Source: Lentisphaeria bacterium
Lineage (GTDB): Bacteria > Verrucomicrobiota > Lentisphaeria > Victivallales > UBA1829
NCBI GenBank assembly: GCA_017503375.1
Contig: JAFVTF010000085.1
Coordinates: 1-50,156, forward strand
Reading direction: 5' to 3'
DNA length: 50,156 nucleotides
The notes below the pieces were generated by a model. It ran no database searches. It was given only the letters and a program-made list of their open reading frames with translations, and had not been told where the DNA came from. Below, one piece after another: positions 7,706-16,161 of the stretch (positions are counted from its first letter, which is position 1; each line of letters begins with the position of its first letter). The position numbers were made by a program, and so were the translations under genes.

Positions 7706-8872
7706 TCAGCGGATTATTACAGGTTGAACCCGTTTCACTAAAAAACGCCCTTCCCCCGGTTTGTCAACCACAGAATAAACCAACGCAAAAGCATACGTTC
7801 CAATAGGTGCATTCTGTATTTCCTGCTTTAAATCGTCCACACTCCGGATTGTTTTCCGGTTCCACTTGACAATCATATCTCCCCGACGGAAAAAGTTGTC
7901 ATATGGAAAAGAATTTCCCAGAACCATCACACCGGATTCAAACGGAAATCCGGATTTTTTTATCTGAACCGGGTCCATATTCCTGACAAAAATACCAAGT
8001 TTCCAGAAAATCGGCAATGAGGGCTGACAATGAGAAAAAGATATCGGTTTAACCGTAACATTTCCCGCTCCGACAAGCTGAATTTTTACCGGTTCACCAT
8101 CTTTCATACGAAGCATTCTGCGGGACAGCCCCATCAAATCATGTGTCGGATCCCATTCCTGGAATGATGTAATCGTCATTCCACGCCGGATTCCGGCCCT
8201 GTAAGCAGGAGACCTGCGGAACACGCGGACAACAACGATTTTTCCTTCAGCCGTCATTCCGGGAACAAAGCCGAAACTCATACTGCGCATCCGTTCCGGA
8301 ATCAGATATTTGGCTAACACATTTTCCAACTGAAACAACGGCATGGAACCATATTGCTCCAGAACTTTTATCTCTTTTTGTTTGGAATATTTATCTTCCA
8401 GATAAGATAACAGGAAATTCTCCTGTCGTTTTTTCTTCAGAGTCCATGGACGGGCGAGCGGCATTTCCGGCAAACCGATTTGAGGCTGTTCCAATTGAAA
8501 CAGAGCAATATTATGTCTGGGATCCTCAACGATCTTCCGGGCTCGGTAAAAATGTCCGGGAGCTACTGTTGCAATGATCCGGTCTGTATGCGCTGTCTGA
8601 TGGAAATCTGTCAAAATGATCCCGGAACTGTCCATCAGATATCCCATACCATCAACGGAAGAATCCTTCAATCCCCGCAGAATCGATCTGGTCTGAATCA
8701 ATACAACAGGAGATGCCGCCTGTTCATTGGTAACATCGTCTGTTTTGCGGAATGTTTTACTTTTTCTGACGGTCACAGGAGGGAAAAAGTTATGATATGC
8801 CAAAAAAGTGAGCATTACCACGCAAATAATTGACAAAAAAATGATTAATCCATTTGCAATTTTCGTGTTCAT
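7706..8872 (-). CDS. Degenerate HtrA-like membrane protein with two PDZ domains
   Basis: A 388-residue protein with one N-terminal transmembrane helix or uncleaved signal (about 7-26). A trypsin-like HtrA fold follows (GMGYLMDSSGIILTDFHQTA, EDPRHNIALFQLE), then two PDZ domains at about 200-270 (SPAYRAGIRRGMTI) and 300-380 (FFRRGDMIVKWNRKTI). In active HtrA/DegP proteases His, Asp and a GNSGGP serine form the triad. Here His91 is kept, the Asp position reads Asn121, and no GNSGGP-like motif is present. It is therefore probably a non-proteolytic scaffold or sensor at the envelope. It shares a compact divergent promoter with the DUF2851 gene. Confidence 0.75.
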   Translation of the reverse strand: MNTKIANGLIIFLSIICVVMLTFLAYHNFFPPVTVRKSKTFRKTDDVTNEQAASPVVLIQTRSILRGLKDSSVDGMGYLMDSSGIILTDFHQTAHTDRIIATVAPGHFYRARKIVEDPRHNIALFQLEQPQIGLPEMPLARPWTLKKKRQENFLLSYLEDKYSKQKEIKVLEQYGSMPLFQLENVLAKYLIPERMRSMSFGFVPGMTAEGKIVVVRVFRRSPAYRAGIRRGMTITSFQEWDPTHDLMGLSRRMLRMKDGEPVKIQLVGAGNVTVKPISFSHCQPSLPIFWKLGIFVRNMDPVQIKKSGFPFESGVMVLGNSFPYDNFFRRGDMIVKWNRKTIRSVDDLKQEIQNAPIGTYAFALVYSVVDKPGEGRFLVKRVQPVIIR

Positions 8873-8875
8873 GAT

Positions 8876-8926
8876 TTAACTTTCTTTGATTTGGTGTTAT
8901 AATACATTGAAAACGTGGAATTTCAA
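8876..8926. promoter_or_regulatory. Overlapping divergent promoters sharing one -10
   Basis: Forward: TTAACT (8876-8881), 16 bp, TATAAT (8898-8903). Reverse: TTGAAA (8921-8926), 16 bp, TATTAT (8899-8904). Both -10 elements lie in the 7-bp TATAATA at 8898-8904, so polymerase could probably occupy only one direction at a time. Predicted leaders are about 17-20 nt on both sides. Confidence 0.55.
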
Positions 8927-10285
8927 ATGGAATATCAAAAATTTTCAGAAATATTGCAGGCATCAGAACCTTGCGCTGCTTATGAAGGAATCCTTCAGGC
9001 AAAATGGAACCGGATACCCGTCGGAACTGTATTTCAGACGGTTTGCGGAAAAAAGCTGATCATTCTTTCCAGAGGAACCTGGAATCTGGAATCGGGGCCT
9101 GACTTTCTGAATGCAAAAATTTCTCTCGATGGAAAAATCATCACAGGCGATATTGAAATTCACGTGCATACTTCAGACTGGAAACTGCATGGACACAGCA
9201 AGGACCCGGCATTTTCCAATGTGATTCTTCATGTGGTTGAAGAACATGATACCCGGGATTTCTGGCTGCCGATCTTCCTGCTTCCAAAGGAAAATGAACT
9301 GGAAAAAGTGTCTGCAATGCGCCAAAAAACATCCGGCATCTGCTCCTCGTTTTTTGAAACTCTCTCTCAGGAACAGACTTTGAAATTTTTTCAGGATGCC
9401 GGGATTGACAGATTGGAAAAGAAATCAAAAACGATTCTCTCCGGAATGATCGAATACGGCACAAGAAACGCATTTCTGGAAAAGCTGTTTGATGTCATGG
9501 GATTCAAGAAGAACAGGGAGGCATTTGCCATTCTGTTCCGGGAAACAGTAGGAAAATATCCGGAAGAACAATTTAACACGGCATTTGAAGAGATTCTCTG
9601 GGGTGAATCCGGACTGCTCCCGGCAGATCATTCAGCCATGCCGGATCAGGAAGCCGCAAACGAACAGCTCCGTCTTTGGAACGCATGGTGGAAACTCCGC
9701 AGAGATGCCGGTGAAAAAATCCACTGGAACCGCTCTGCAATGCGTCCGGCAAATACCCCGGAACGCAGGCTGGCTGCACTTTGTGAATTTATCCGGAAAA
9801 ATGGAACAGATCCACTGCCCGGCTGGATAAAAATGCTGGAAGGAGCAGATTCCCCCGAAGCCTGTGCTGAAAAACTTTGCAAAGCATTCTCTTGCGAAGG
9901 CGGGTTCTGGGCTGACAGAACAACTTTTCATGGTAAAAAACAGGAGAAAAAAACTGCACTGACCGGAAAAAACAAAGCATTGGAACTGGTCATTGATGCA
10001 GCATTGCCGTGTCTGGCGGCATTGGCAGAACTGGAAGGAAATTCCAGAGCTGCAGGAAGACTCCGGATTCTGATGAAAGCGCTCCCCCCGCCGGAAACCA
10101 ATTCCGTTGTCAGAAAAGCTGCGGCTTTATGGTTCAGTGAACCGGAAAAGCCCCTGAAACTGCTCAACGATGCCGCCGCCAGACAGGGAATTCATCATAT
10201 TTATGCAGAATACTGCGGTGCCGTTTCCGGGGATTGCGGAAATTGCCTGATCAAAAATTCTTTTGCTCCGATTGACGGACGATAA
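8927..10285 (+). CDS. DUF2851 family protein
   Basis: A 452-residue protein of the DUF2851 family, function not established. Diagnostic stretches are LQAKWNRIPVG, ESGPDFLNAKISLDG, GDIEIHVHTSDWKLHGHSKD and NVILHVVEEHD in the N-terminal 110 residues. The C-terminus ends with a cysteine cluster (YCGAVSGDCGNCLIK), possibly a metal site. No signal peptide or membrane segment is seen. A GTG at 8915 could add four residues, but ATG 8927 is preferred because it leaves a normal leader after the predicted promoter. Its stop touches the stop of the convergent pseudopilin gene. Confidence 0.85.
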   Translation: MEYQKFSEILQASEPCAAYEGILQAKWNRIPVGTVFQTVCGKKLIILSRGTWNLESGPDFLNAKISLDGKIITGDIEIHVHTSDWKLHGHSKDPAFSNVILHVVEEHDTRDFWLPIFLLPKENELEKVSAMRQKTSGICSSFFETLSQEQTLKFFQDAGIDRLEKKSKTILSGMIEYGTRNAFLEKLFDVMGFKKNREAFAILFRETVGKYPEEQFNTAFEEILWGESGLLPADHSAMPDQEAANEQLRLWNAWWKLRRDAGEKIHWNRSAMRPANTPERRLAALCEFIRKNGTDPLPGWIKMLEGADSPEACAEKLCKAFSCEGGFWADRTTFHGKKQEKKTALTGKNKALELVIDAALPCLAALAELEGNSRAAGRLRILMKALPPPETNSVVRKAAALWFSEPEKPLKLLNDAAARQGIHHIYAEYCGAVSGDCGNCLIKNSFAPIDGR

Positions 10286-11032
10286 TCATTTCCAATGGGG
10301 ATCGTATGCAGAGTTATCCGCACTCAGATATCCAATCTTCAGCTCCGGTTTCCCTTCGTAAATCGTCTTTTGAGAAGCACAATGACCATCGACATAGGCA
10401 GCATTTGCACGACCTGTATGGATGAAAAATGCAAAACCTCCGGTGGATTTTACGCCGTTACGCCCTTCCGGAGCATATAAAAACGAAGTGGGGATCACGC
10501 TGGTGCCATAATAATCTTCGGTTGCCGCATCGGAAAAAGCCACCGTTCTTGAAGCGGAACGGACAGAGGATGTTTTGACACCGTACCACAAAACACCGCT
10601 TCCCCAGTTCGGTTCATATCCCAGAAACTGATTATAACCGTAACCGCTGTTCTTAGCTGAATAAGTCCGGGCAAGCATGTTTGCCATACAATTATAAATG
10701 CGGCTGTTCTTGCCCTCAGTATTGCTCATGACAGCAGCCTCAAGCATACCGGTTCCCTCTTCGCTTCCATTCTGGGACCAATCCCAGTAACCGGTTCCGC
10801 CTTTGTAATTCCAATCCAGAGACGGACAGAACCATCCGTCATAAAGATCTGTATACTGCTGGGAAAGCAATCCGATCTGCTTGAGATTTCCCAAGCAATC
10901 CGTGGCAATGGATTTTGCTCTTGCATTCTGCAAAGCGGGCAAAAGCATTCCGGCCAGGATTGCGATGATCGCAATAACAACCAGCAATTCTATCAGAGTG
11001 AATTTTTCAGCTTTCCCGATTCCATATTCCAT
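10286..11032 (-). CDS. Pseudopilin-like protein (prepilin N-terminal domain, H...DG C-terminus)
   Basis: A 248-residue protein with a type IV prepilin-like N-terminus: short positive leader, [18 protein letters not shown] helix with Glu at +5, then [12 protein letters not shown]. The residue before the putative cleavage site is Lys10, not the usual glycine. A globular domain follows, ending in [13 protein letters not shown]. It is probably exported and membrane-anchored or assembled in a pseudopilus. ATG 11032 (SD aaaaggg) is chosen over an upstream in-frame start that would overlap nrdD. It begins 13 nt after nrdD and is probably the last gene of the B12-controlled operon. Confidence 0.8.
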   Translation of the reverse strand: MEYGIGKAEKFTLIELLVVIAIIAILAGMLLPALQNARAKSIATDCLGNLKQIGLLSQQYTDLYDGWFCPSLDWNYKGGTGYWDWSQNGSEEGTGMLEAAVMSNTEGKNSRIYNCMANMLARTYSAKNSGYGYNQFLGYEPNWGSGVLWYGVKTSSVRSASRTVAFSDAATEDYYGTSVIPTSFLYAPEGRNGVKSTGGFAFFIHTGRANAAYVDGHCASQKTIYEGKPELKIGYLSADNSAYDPHWK

Positions 11033-11045
11033 TTTATAACCCTTT

Positions 11046-13397
11046 TCACTTTCCTTCTGCAAATAAACGGATAGCAGAAAGGCCGGAATATTTTTCGGTT
11101 CCGGCAACAAGTGTCGGAGCATTGCGAATGCCATATTCTCTGGCTTTCTCCGTTTCCTGATCTGCAATAATTACCGTGTAATTTATCTTTGCTTCATCCA
11201 GAAAACGTTTTGCAGATGCGCAATTCGGACATGTGGTTGTTGTAAAAAGGAGCAAACCATCCCCATCAGCAGCGCATGCCTGTACAGATGCAGATTCCTG
11301 CGTCTTCTCTGAAAATGTTTTTTTCCCGGCAAGAGCCGCATCATAAACTTTCCGATCCTTGTATTCCTGAGCTTTTCCATCGTTCCAGTTCTGAACCGGA
11401 CGGTAATAGCCTGTAATACGGCTGTAGACTTCCGTTTTTGCTCCACATTCCGGACACTTGAATTTTTCACCGGCAATGTATCCATGATTCGGACAAATGG
11501 AATATGTCGGAGACATGGTATAATAGGGAAGTTTATAATTTTCAGCAATTTTCCGGACAAGATTTGCCGCAGCCTTCCAATCCGGCAGTTTTTCTCCGAG
11601 GAACGCATGGAAAACTGTACCGCTTGTGTAGAGTGTCTGCAATTCATCCTGAACATCCAGAGCCTCAAAAATATCACTTGTATAACCGACAGGCAGATGT
11701 GAACTGTTGGTATAGTACGGAGTTTCGTTTTCAGAAGCTGTTGCAATATCGCCGAACCGCTTTTTATCATGCTTTGCCAATCTGTAACTGGTTGATTCAG
11801 CAGGAGTTGCTTCCAGGTTATACAAATCTCCATATTGTTCCTGATAATCGGAAAGTCTGTCAAGCATGTGCTTCAGAACTTCTTTGGTAAACTGCTGGGA
11901 TTCCGCATGAGTCAAATCTTTTTTCAGCCATTTTGCATTGAGACACGCCTCATTCATTCCAACCAGACCGATCGTAGAGAAATGATTGTCAAACTTGCCG
12001 AGGTAACGTTTTGTATAAGGATAAAGCCCTTCGTCCAGAAGTTTGGAAATCACTTCCCGCTTGATCTTCAGCGAGCGGGCAGAAATATCCATCATATGAT
12101 CAAGTCTTGCATAAAAATCTTTTTCATCTGCTGCCAGATATGCAATCCGGGGAATATTGATCGTTACAACACCAACGGAACCGGTACTTTCTCCGCTGCC
12201 GAAATACCCGCCGGATTTCTTCCGCAGTTCCCGTAAATCCAAACGCAGACGGCAGCACATGGAGCGGATATCGCTGGGTTCCATATCGCTGTTCACATAG
12301 TTGGAGAAATAAGGAGTTCCATATTTTCCGGTCATCTCAAACAGCAGTTTATTATTTTCTGTTTCGGACCAATCAAAATCACGGGTAATGGAATAAGTCG
12401 GGATCGGATACTGGAATCCCCTGCCCTGAGCATCTCCTTCGATCATGATTTCAATGAAAGCCCGGTTGACCATATCCATTTCAGCTTTGCAATCTTTGTA
12501 CTTGAAATCCATTTCTTTGCCGCCGACAATACAGTTCAGTTCCGCAATGTCAGCAGGAACCGTCCAGTCCAAAGTAATATTGGAAAACGGAGCCTGTGTT
12601 CCCCAGCGGGACGGTGTATTCACGCCATAGATAAAGGATTCGATACATTTCTTGACCTGGTTATAATCCAGTTTATCAACTTTAACAAAGGGGGCAAGAT
12701 AGGTATCAAAACTGCTGAACGCCTGAGCTCCGGCCCATTCATTCTGCATAATTCCGAGAAAGTTGACCATCTGGTTGCAGATCGTGGCAAGGTGAGATGC
12801 CGGAGCAGATGTGATTTTTCCCGGAATTCCGCCCAAACCTTCTTTGATCAACTGCTTCAAAGACCATCCGGCACAATATCCGGTCAGCATGGAAAGGTCA
12901 TGGATGTGAATATCGGCATTCCGGTGAGCATTACTGATTTCATCATCATAAATCTCGGAAAGCCAATAATTGGCTGTGATCGCTCCGCTGTTGGAAAGGA
13001 TCAGACCGCCCACAGAATAAGTCACGGTAGAATTCTCTTTCACACGCCAGTCATTGATCTTGACATAATCATCGACGGTTTTCTTGAAGTCAAGAATCGT
13101 TGACTGGGCATTACGCAATTTTTCCCGCTGACGGCGATAGAGAATATAAGCCTTTGCAACATCTGCATATCCTGCCTGAACAAGAACTGATTCCACACTG
13201 TCCTGTATCTCTTCAACAGCAATCAGACTGTCTTTGATCTTCGGTTCAAAATCAGCCGTTACTTTCAGCGCAATAAAATCAATGATTGATGGATTGTACT
13301 GTTTTTCCTGAGCTTCAAATGCCATTTTGATCGCATCTGAAATCTTTTTCAAATCAAAATCTACGTTTTTTCCGTCACGTTTCTGAACCTGATACAT
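11046..13397 (-). CDS. nrdD: Anaerobic (class III) ribonucleoside-triphosphate reductase with C-terminal glutaredoxin domain
   Basis: A 783-residue glycyl-radical enzyme that reduces ribonucleotides to deoxyribonucleotides without oxygen. It has an N-terminal ATP-cone (about 1-95), the NrdD barrel, a zinc site (CPNHGY and CPECG) and the glycyl-radical loop [12 protein letters not shown] with Gly663. After a short linker a further domain (about 713-783) has a CPNC redox motif at 723-726 and NAPTL, as in glutaredoxin/NrdH proteins, so a reductant appears built in. The radical is installed by NrdG, encoded 26 nt upstream. The SD is aaggag. It is cytoplasmic. The enzyme is certain; the fused redoxin's job is inferred. 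Confidence 0.95.
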   Translation of the reverse strand: MYQVQKRDGKNVDFDLKKISDAIKMAFEAQEKQYNPSIIDFIALKVTADFEPKIKDSLIAVEEIQDSVESVLVQAGYADVAKAYILYRRQREKLRNAQSTILDFKKTVDDYVKINDWRVKENSTVTYSVGGLILSNSGAITANYWLSEIYDDEISNAHRNADIHIHDLSMLTGYCAGWSLKQLIKEGLGGIPGKITSAPASHLATICNQMVNFLGIMQNEWAGAQAFSSFDTYLAPFVKVDKLDYNQVKKCIESFIYGVNTPSRWGTQAPFSNITLDWTVPADIAELNCIVGGKEMDFKYKDCKAEMDMVNRAFIEIMIEGDAQGRGFQYPIPTYSITRDFDWSETENNKLLFEMTGKYGTPYFSNYVNSDMEPSDIRSMCCRLRLDLRELRKKSGGYFGSGESTGSVGVVTINIPRIAYLAADEKDFYARLDHMMDISARSLKIKREVISKLLDEGLYPYTKRYLGKFDNHFSTIGLVGMNEACLNAKWLKKDLTHAESQQFTKEVLKHMLDRLSDYQEQYGDLYNLEATPAESTSYRLAKHDKKRFGDIATASENETPYYTNSSHLPVGYTSDIFEALDVQDELQTLYTSGTVFHAFLGEKLPDWKAAANLVRKIAENYKLPYYTMSPTYSICPNHGYIAGEKFKCPECGAKTEVYSRITGYYRPVQNWNDGKAQEYKDRKVYDAALAGKKTFSEKTQESASVQACAADGDGLLLFTTTTCPNCASAKRFLDEAKINYTVIIADQETEKAREYGIRNAPTLVAGTEKYSGLSAIRLFAEGK

Positions 13398-13423
13398 TCT
13401 CTCTTCTCCTTATGTTTATTTTC

Positions 13424-14113
13424 TTAAATTCCGCGCAACATCACCGAAGGAATAAAATCACTGACGATCTTCTGATATTCCTTCATCTTCTCAAGGCTCA
13501 CTTCAAAATCTTCGCTATTACCATTCAAAATTGAGCCTGAATCAACAAACTTCTGTAAAAAATATCTTTTTGCTCCGGCTATCCATTTTCCGATTTTTTC
13601 AAAATCTGCCGCTGTATGCAAATTTCCGGTCACAGTTGTCCGGAATTCATAATCGACCTTATCTTGCAAAAGATAAGATACGCTCTCTTTCACCTGTTCC
13701 AGCATTTTACTTCCGGAAGTCATCTCATACTTCTCCGGAGCGTTTTTTATATCCATGGCAATATAATCCGCGATCCTTTTTTCAATGACTGTCCGGAGGC
13801 GTTCCGGATTGGAACCATTGGTATCAATCTTCACAAGAAAACCCATATATTTCGCCCGTTCAGCCAATTCAATGGTTTCTTCATACAACAAAGGTTCGCC
13901 GCCCGTGATACATATTCCATCAAGTTTCTTGTTTCTGCTTTCCAAAAAAGAAATAATATCGGAAAAACTGTAATCCAGAATACTCTCATTTCCAGTTGCC
14001 AATGCCGGATTATGACAAAACGGACAACGGAAATTACAGCCGCTGCAAAACACAGTGCAAGCCACCTTTTCCGGATAATCCAGCAATGTCAATTTTTGTA
14101 ATCCGAACATCAT
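13424..14113 (-). CDS. nrdG: Anaerobic ribonucleotide reductase activating protein
   Basis: A 229-residue radical SAM activase. The cluster motif CxxxCxxC is at Cys26, Cys30 and Cys33 (CNFRCPFC), followed by GICITGGEPLL for SAM binding. It uses a 4Fe-4S cluster and SAM to create the glycyl radical on NrdD. It begins with two tandem ATG codons; either may be used, and the SD is weak, so coupling to the upstream pseudopilin gene (9-nt gap) is plausible. nrdD follows by 26 nt. Confidence 0.92.
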   Translation of the reverse strand: MMFGLQKLTLLDYPEKVACTVFCSGCNFRCPFCHNPALATGNESILDYSFSDIISFLESRNKKLDGICITGGEPLLYEETIELAERAKYMGFLVKIDTNGSNPERLRTVIEKRIADYIAMDIKNAPEKYEMTSGSKMLEQVKESVSYLLQDKVDYEFRTTVTGNLHTAADFEKIGKWIAGAKRYFLQKFVDSGSILNGNSEDFEVSLEKMKEYQKIVSDFIPSVMLRGI

Positions 14114-14122
14114 CTTCGTGTC

Positions 14123-14917
14123 TCACTTCTTCAAGGTAAAATAGGTTTGTGCATCTTCCAGAGAGGTTCCGAACCAGCCGACAAAATAAATTGTCAGATT
14201 TTCTGCGGCAGAAAACGACCATCCTGATTGAGATACAGTCAACCGTTCAGATCTTGCATGACCATCGACAAATCCAATATTTGCCCGTCTGTTATGACGG
14301 AAATGAATATCAGGTGCACACTCATAGGCGTAACTGAACCCACCGAAATTCATTTCTGCCTTTGGAGGATGAATATAAAACATCTCTATATATTTTTTTG
14401 ATCCACTATCGAACCCTACAGCATCAGAAAATGCAACTGTTCTTGAAGAAGCTTGAACTTGAGTCAATTTATATCGCGGAACATCTGAAGATCCATCATA
14501 ATCACCGCCAAGCATTATACTGTATCCATACCCGCCGCATCCGGTATTCATCGTTGCAGCATTTCCGGATTTAAAATTCTGCAGTAACGTCGGACAAGCC
14601 CGGATCCCTTTAGAAAGGAATTCCATCAAACCGCCTTCTGCGGCATAGGTATCTCCATCCAGCGTTCCGCACCAGCGATACGTGTCATTTCCCATGGGAA
14701 CCATCCAGTCGTCATAAGTGTTGGAATAAAGCATGAAAGCAGTTGTGATCTGCTTCAAATTATTCGTGCATTGAGCACTTCTGCCTTTCTCTCTGGCACT
14801 GTTCAGTGCAGGCAAAAGCATTCCTGCCAGAATGGCAATAATGGCAATAACAACCAGTAATTCAATGAGGGTGAATCTGCGGACGCAGCGGACGGAATGT
14901 GTAGACAATGATTTCAT
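14123..14917 (-). CDS. Pseudopilin-like protein, first gene of the B12-controlled operon
   Basis: A 264-residue protein with leader, [42 protein letters not shown] and a C-terminal [15 protein letters not shown] motif. The residue before Phe15 is Arg rather than Gly. Start ATG 14917 has a strong SD (aagggg); an upstream in-frame extension would run toward the riboswitch. It sits between the cobalamin riboswitch and nrdG, so it should share their regulation. A role in secretion or surface structure is inferred from the family; no link to nucleotide metabolism is visible. Confidence 0.8.
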   Translation of the reverse strand: MKSLSTHSVRCVRRFTLIELLVVIAIIAILAGMLLPALNSAREKGRSAQCTNNLKQITTAFMLYSNTYDDWMVPMGNDTYRWCGTLDGDTYAAEGGLMEFLSKGIRACPTLLQNFKSGNAATMNTGCGGYGYSIMLGGDYDGSSDVPRYKLTQVQASSRTVAFSDAVGFDSGSKKYIEMFYIHPPKAEMNFGGFSYAYECAPDIHFRHNRRANIGFVDGHARSERLTVSQSGWSFSAAENLTIYFVGWFGTSLEDAQTYFTLKK

Positions 14918-14959
14918 TAAATACCCCTTGTGTCTCTCGCACAATTAACAGGATTATGT

Positions 14960-15052
14960 CTCAGAAGTATGGGCTCTGACTCATACCTGAATGGTATTTA
15001 CAGTTGCGGGACAGCCCCCGGATTTCACGGGGTTCACCATGATTCATCTGAG
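14960..15052 (-). ncRNA. Compact cobalamin riboswitch
   Basis: Read on the minus strand, 15038-14993 carries the cobalamin aptamer core (GGTGAA, a CCCCG/CGGGG stem, GCTGTCCCGCAACTGTAA), then a short TACC/GGTA stem, then the B12-box-like AGTCAGAGCCCATAC (14981-14967). A closing P1 pairs CTCAGA (15052-15047) with TCTGAG (14965-14960). Large peripheral stems are absent, so the form is compact. It lies 42 nt before the pseudopilin ATG, inside the predicted leader. B12-bound aptamers of this class normally lower expression of the downstream genes. Confidence 0.85.
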
Positions 15053-15061
15053 TTGTGTTGT

Positions 15062-15089
15062 AAAATACATCCTCTATAAAATTTTTCAA
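15062..15089 (-). promoter_or_regulatory. Promoter of the riboswitch-nrdGD operon
   Basis: Minus strand TTGAAA (15084-15089), 16-bp spacer, TATTTT (15062-15067). Predicted initiation near 15055 is just 5' of the riboswitch P1 stem at 15052. Confidence 0.55.
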
Positions 15090-15100
15090 GAGGAGAGAAT

Positions 15101-15156
15101 AAAAAAAAGCTGTATTTTTTTGTCAAAAGAGGTAATTTCAAAAAATACAGCTTTTT
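15101..15156 (-). terminator. Intrinsic terminator after recR
   Basis: A long inverted repeat pairs AAAAAGCTGTATTTTTT (left arm, from 15104) with its complement ending at 15156, around an 18-nt loop. On the minus strand it is followed by a run of eight T. It ends the rimO-to-recR operon just before the next promoter. Confidence 0.8.
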
Positions 15157-15174
15157 ATGATGACATCTTACGAA

Positions 15175-15810
15175 TTACTCAACTGGACGGCGTCCGCTTA
15201 AGGCTGCGGAAATCGTTGCCGCATCGGCAAAACTGATATCCGCTCCGGCAGGCAACCCCTGTGCCAGACGGCTTATTCTGATGTTGGTATGCTCTTTCAA
15301 AATACCGGTAAGATACACTTCAGTCGCCCTGCCTTCCACATCCGGACAAAGAGCTAATATCACTTCCGTAACAGTTCCATCAGAAAGCCGCTTCAAAAGA
15401 GCGGGTATCGCCAGGCTCTCAGCAGTCCGCCCTTCAAGAGGAGCCAGTTTTCCGCCCAGGATATGATAAAGCCCGCGATAAGTTCCTCCGGATTCGATTG
15501 TCCGCAGCTGAGTAAAATCTTCCACAACGCAGATCACACTCCTGTCACGTTTCGGAGAAGCACAAACCGGACACAATGCATCTTTTCCGGAAGACATGGC
15601 ACCGCATTCCCGGCATGTTCCGATTCTTTCATGCAGCTCACCCAGCACTGTTGACAATGCACTCAAGCGGGAATCGTTCCACTTGTAAAGCTGCATAGCC
15701 ATCCGTTCAGCGGAACGTTTTCCCACACCGGGAAGCCCCCGGAGCAATTCGATCAGCATCAGAAATGCATCCGGGTAAAGTTCATTGGAATGTTCCTGTC
15801 TGGAATCCAT
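15175..15810 (-). CDS. recR: Recombination mediator protein RecR
   Basis: A 211-residue protein with the RecR order: helix-hairpin-helix (LRGLPGVGKRSAERMAMQLY), a four-cysteine zinc finger (CRECG and CPVC), a Toprim domain (VICVVEDFTQLRTIE) and the C-terminal Walker-B-like part (RLAQGLPAGADISFADAATI). It works with RecO/RecF to load RecA at gaps. Its ATG overlaps the stop of the upstream ybaB gene by one base, the common ybaB-recR pairing. Confidence 0.95.
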   Translation of the reverse strand: MDSRQEHSNELYPDAFLMLIELLRGLPGVGKRSAERMAMQLYKWNDSRLSALSTVLGELHERIGTCRECGAMSSGKDALCPVCASPKRDRSVICVVEDFTQLRTIESGGTYRGLYHILGGKLAPLEGRTAESLAIPALLKRLSDGTVTEVILALCPDVEGRATEVYLTGILKEHTNIRISRLAQGLPAGADISFADAATISAALSGRRPVE

Positions 15811-16127
15811 TACAGCCCCAATGAGGAAAGGTCAACGCCGCCGGTAGCTTCGGAGAGACGTTTGGCACTTTCCATTTTTGCGTTATTGATCACATTCGCC
15901 ACTGCTTCACCAATGGCAATTTCCATTTCAGCAGGGGAAAGAGTTTCTGAAACATGAACATTTCTGACAGCTGTCATATCACCGGAAATCGTGATTTGAA
16001 CGACACCATTGGAACTGCTTCCTGTCACACTCAACTCTTCCAGATCTTTTTTGATCTTTTTCATTTTGGATTGCATTTCACTCATACGTTTCATGAGTCC
16101 TGCCATTTCACCCAACTGTCCAAACAT
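15810..16127 (-). CDS. ybaB: YbaB/EbfC family nucleoid-associated protein
   Basis: A 105-residue DNA-binding protein of the YbaB/EbfC family: N-terminal MFGQLGEMAGLMKRMSEMQSKMKK helix, then SSNGVVQITISGDMTAVRNVHVS. It forms small dimers that bind DNA. ATG 16127 with SD gaggt is chosen over a longer reading. It lies directly before recR, as in many bacteria, and 34 nt after the coiled-coil gene. Confidence 0.92.
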   Translation of the reverse strand: MFGQLGEMAGLMKRMSEMQSKMKKIKKDLEELSVTGSSSNGVVQITISGDMTAVRNVHVSETLSPAEMEIAIGEAVANVINNAKMESAKRLSEATGGVDLSSLGL

Positions 16128-16161
16128 AAATAATACCTCTGAATCAAAAAAATGTTGCGTT

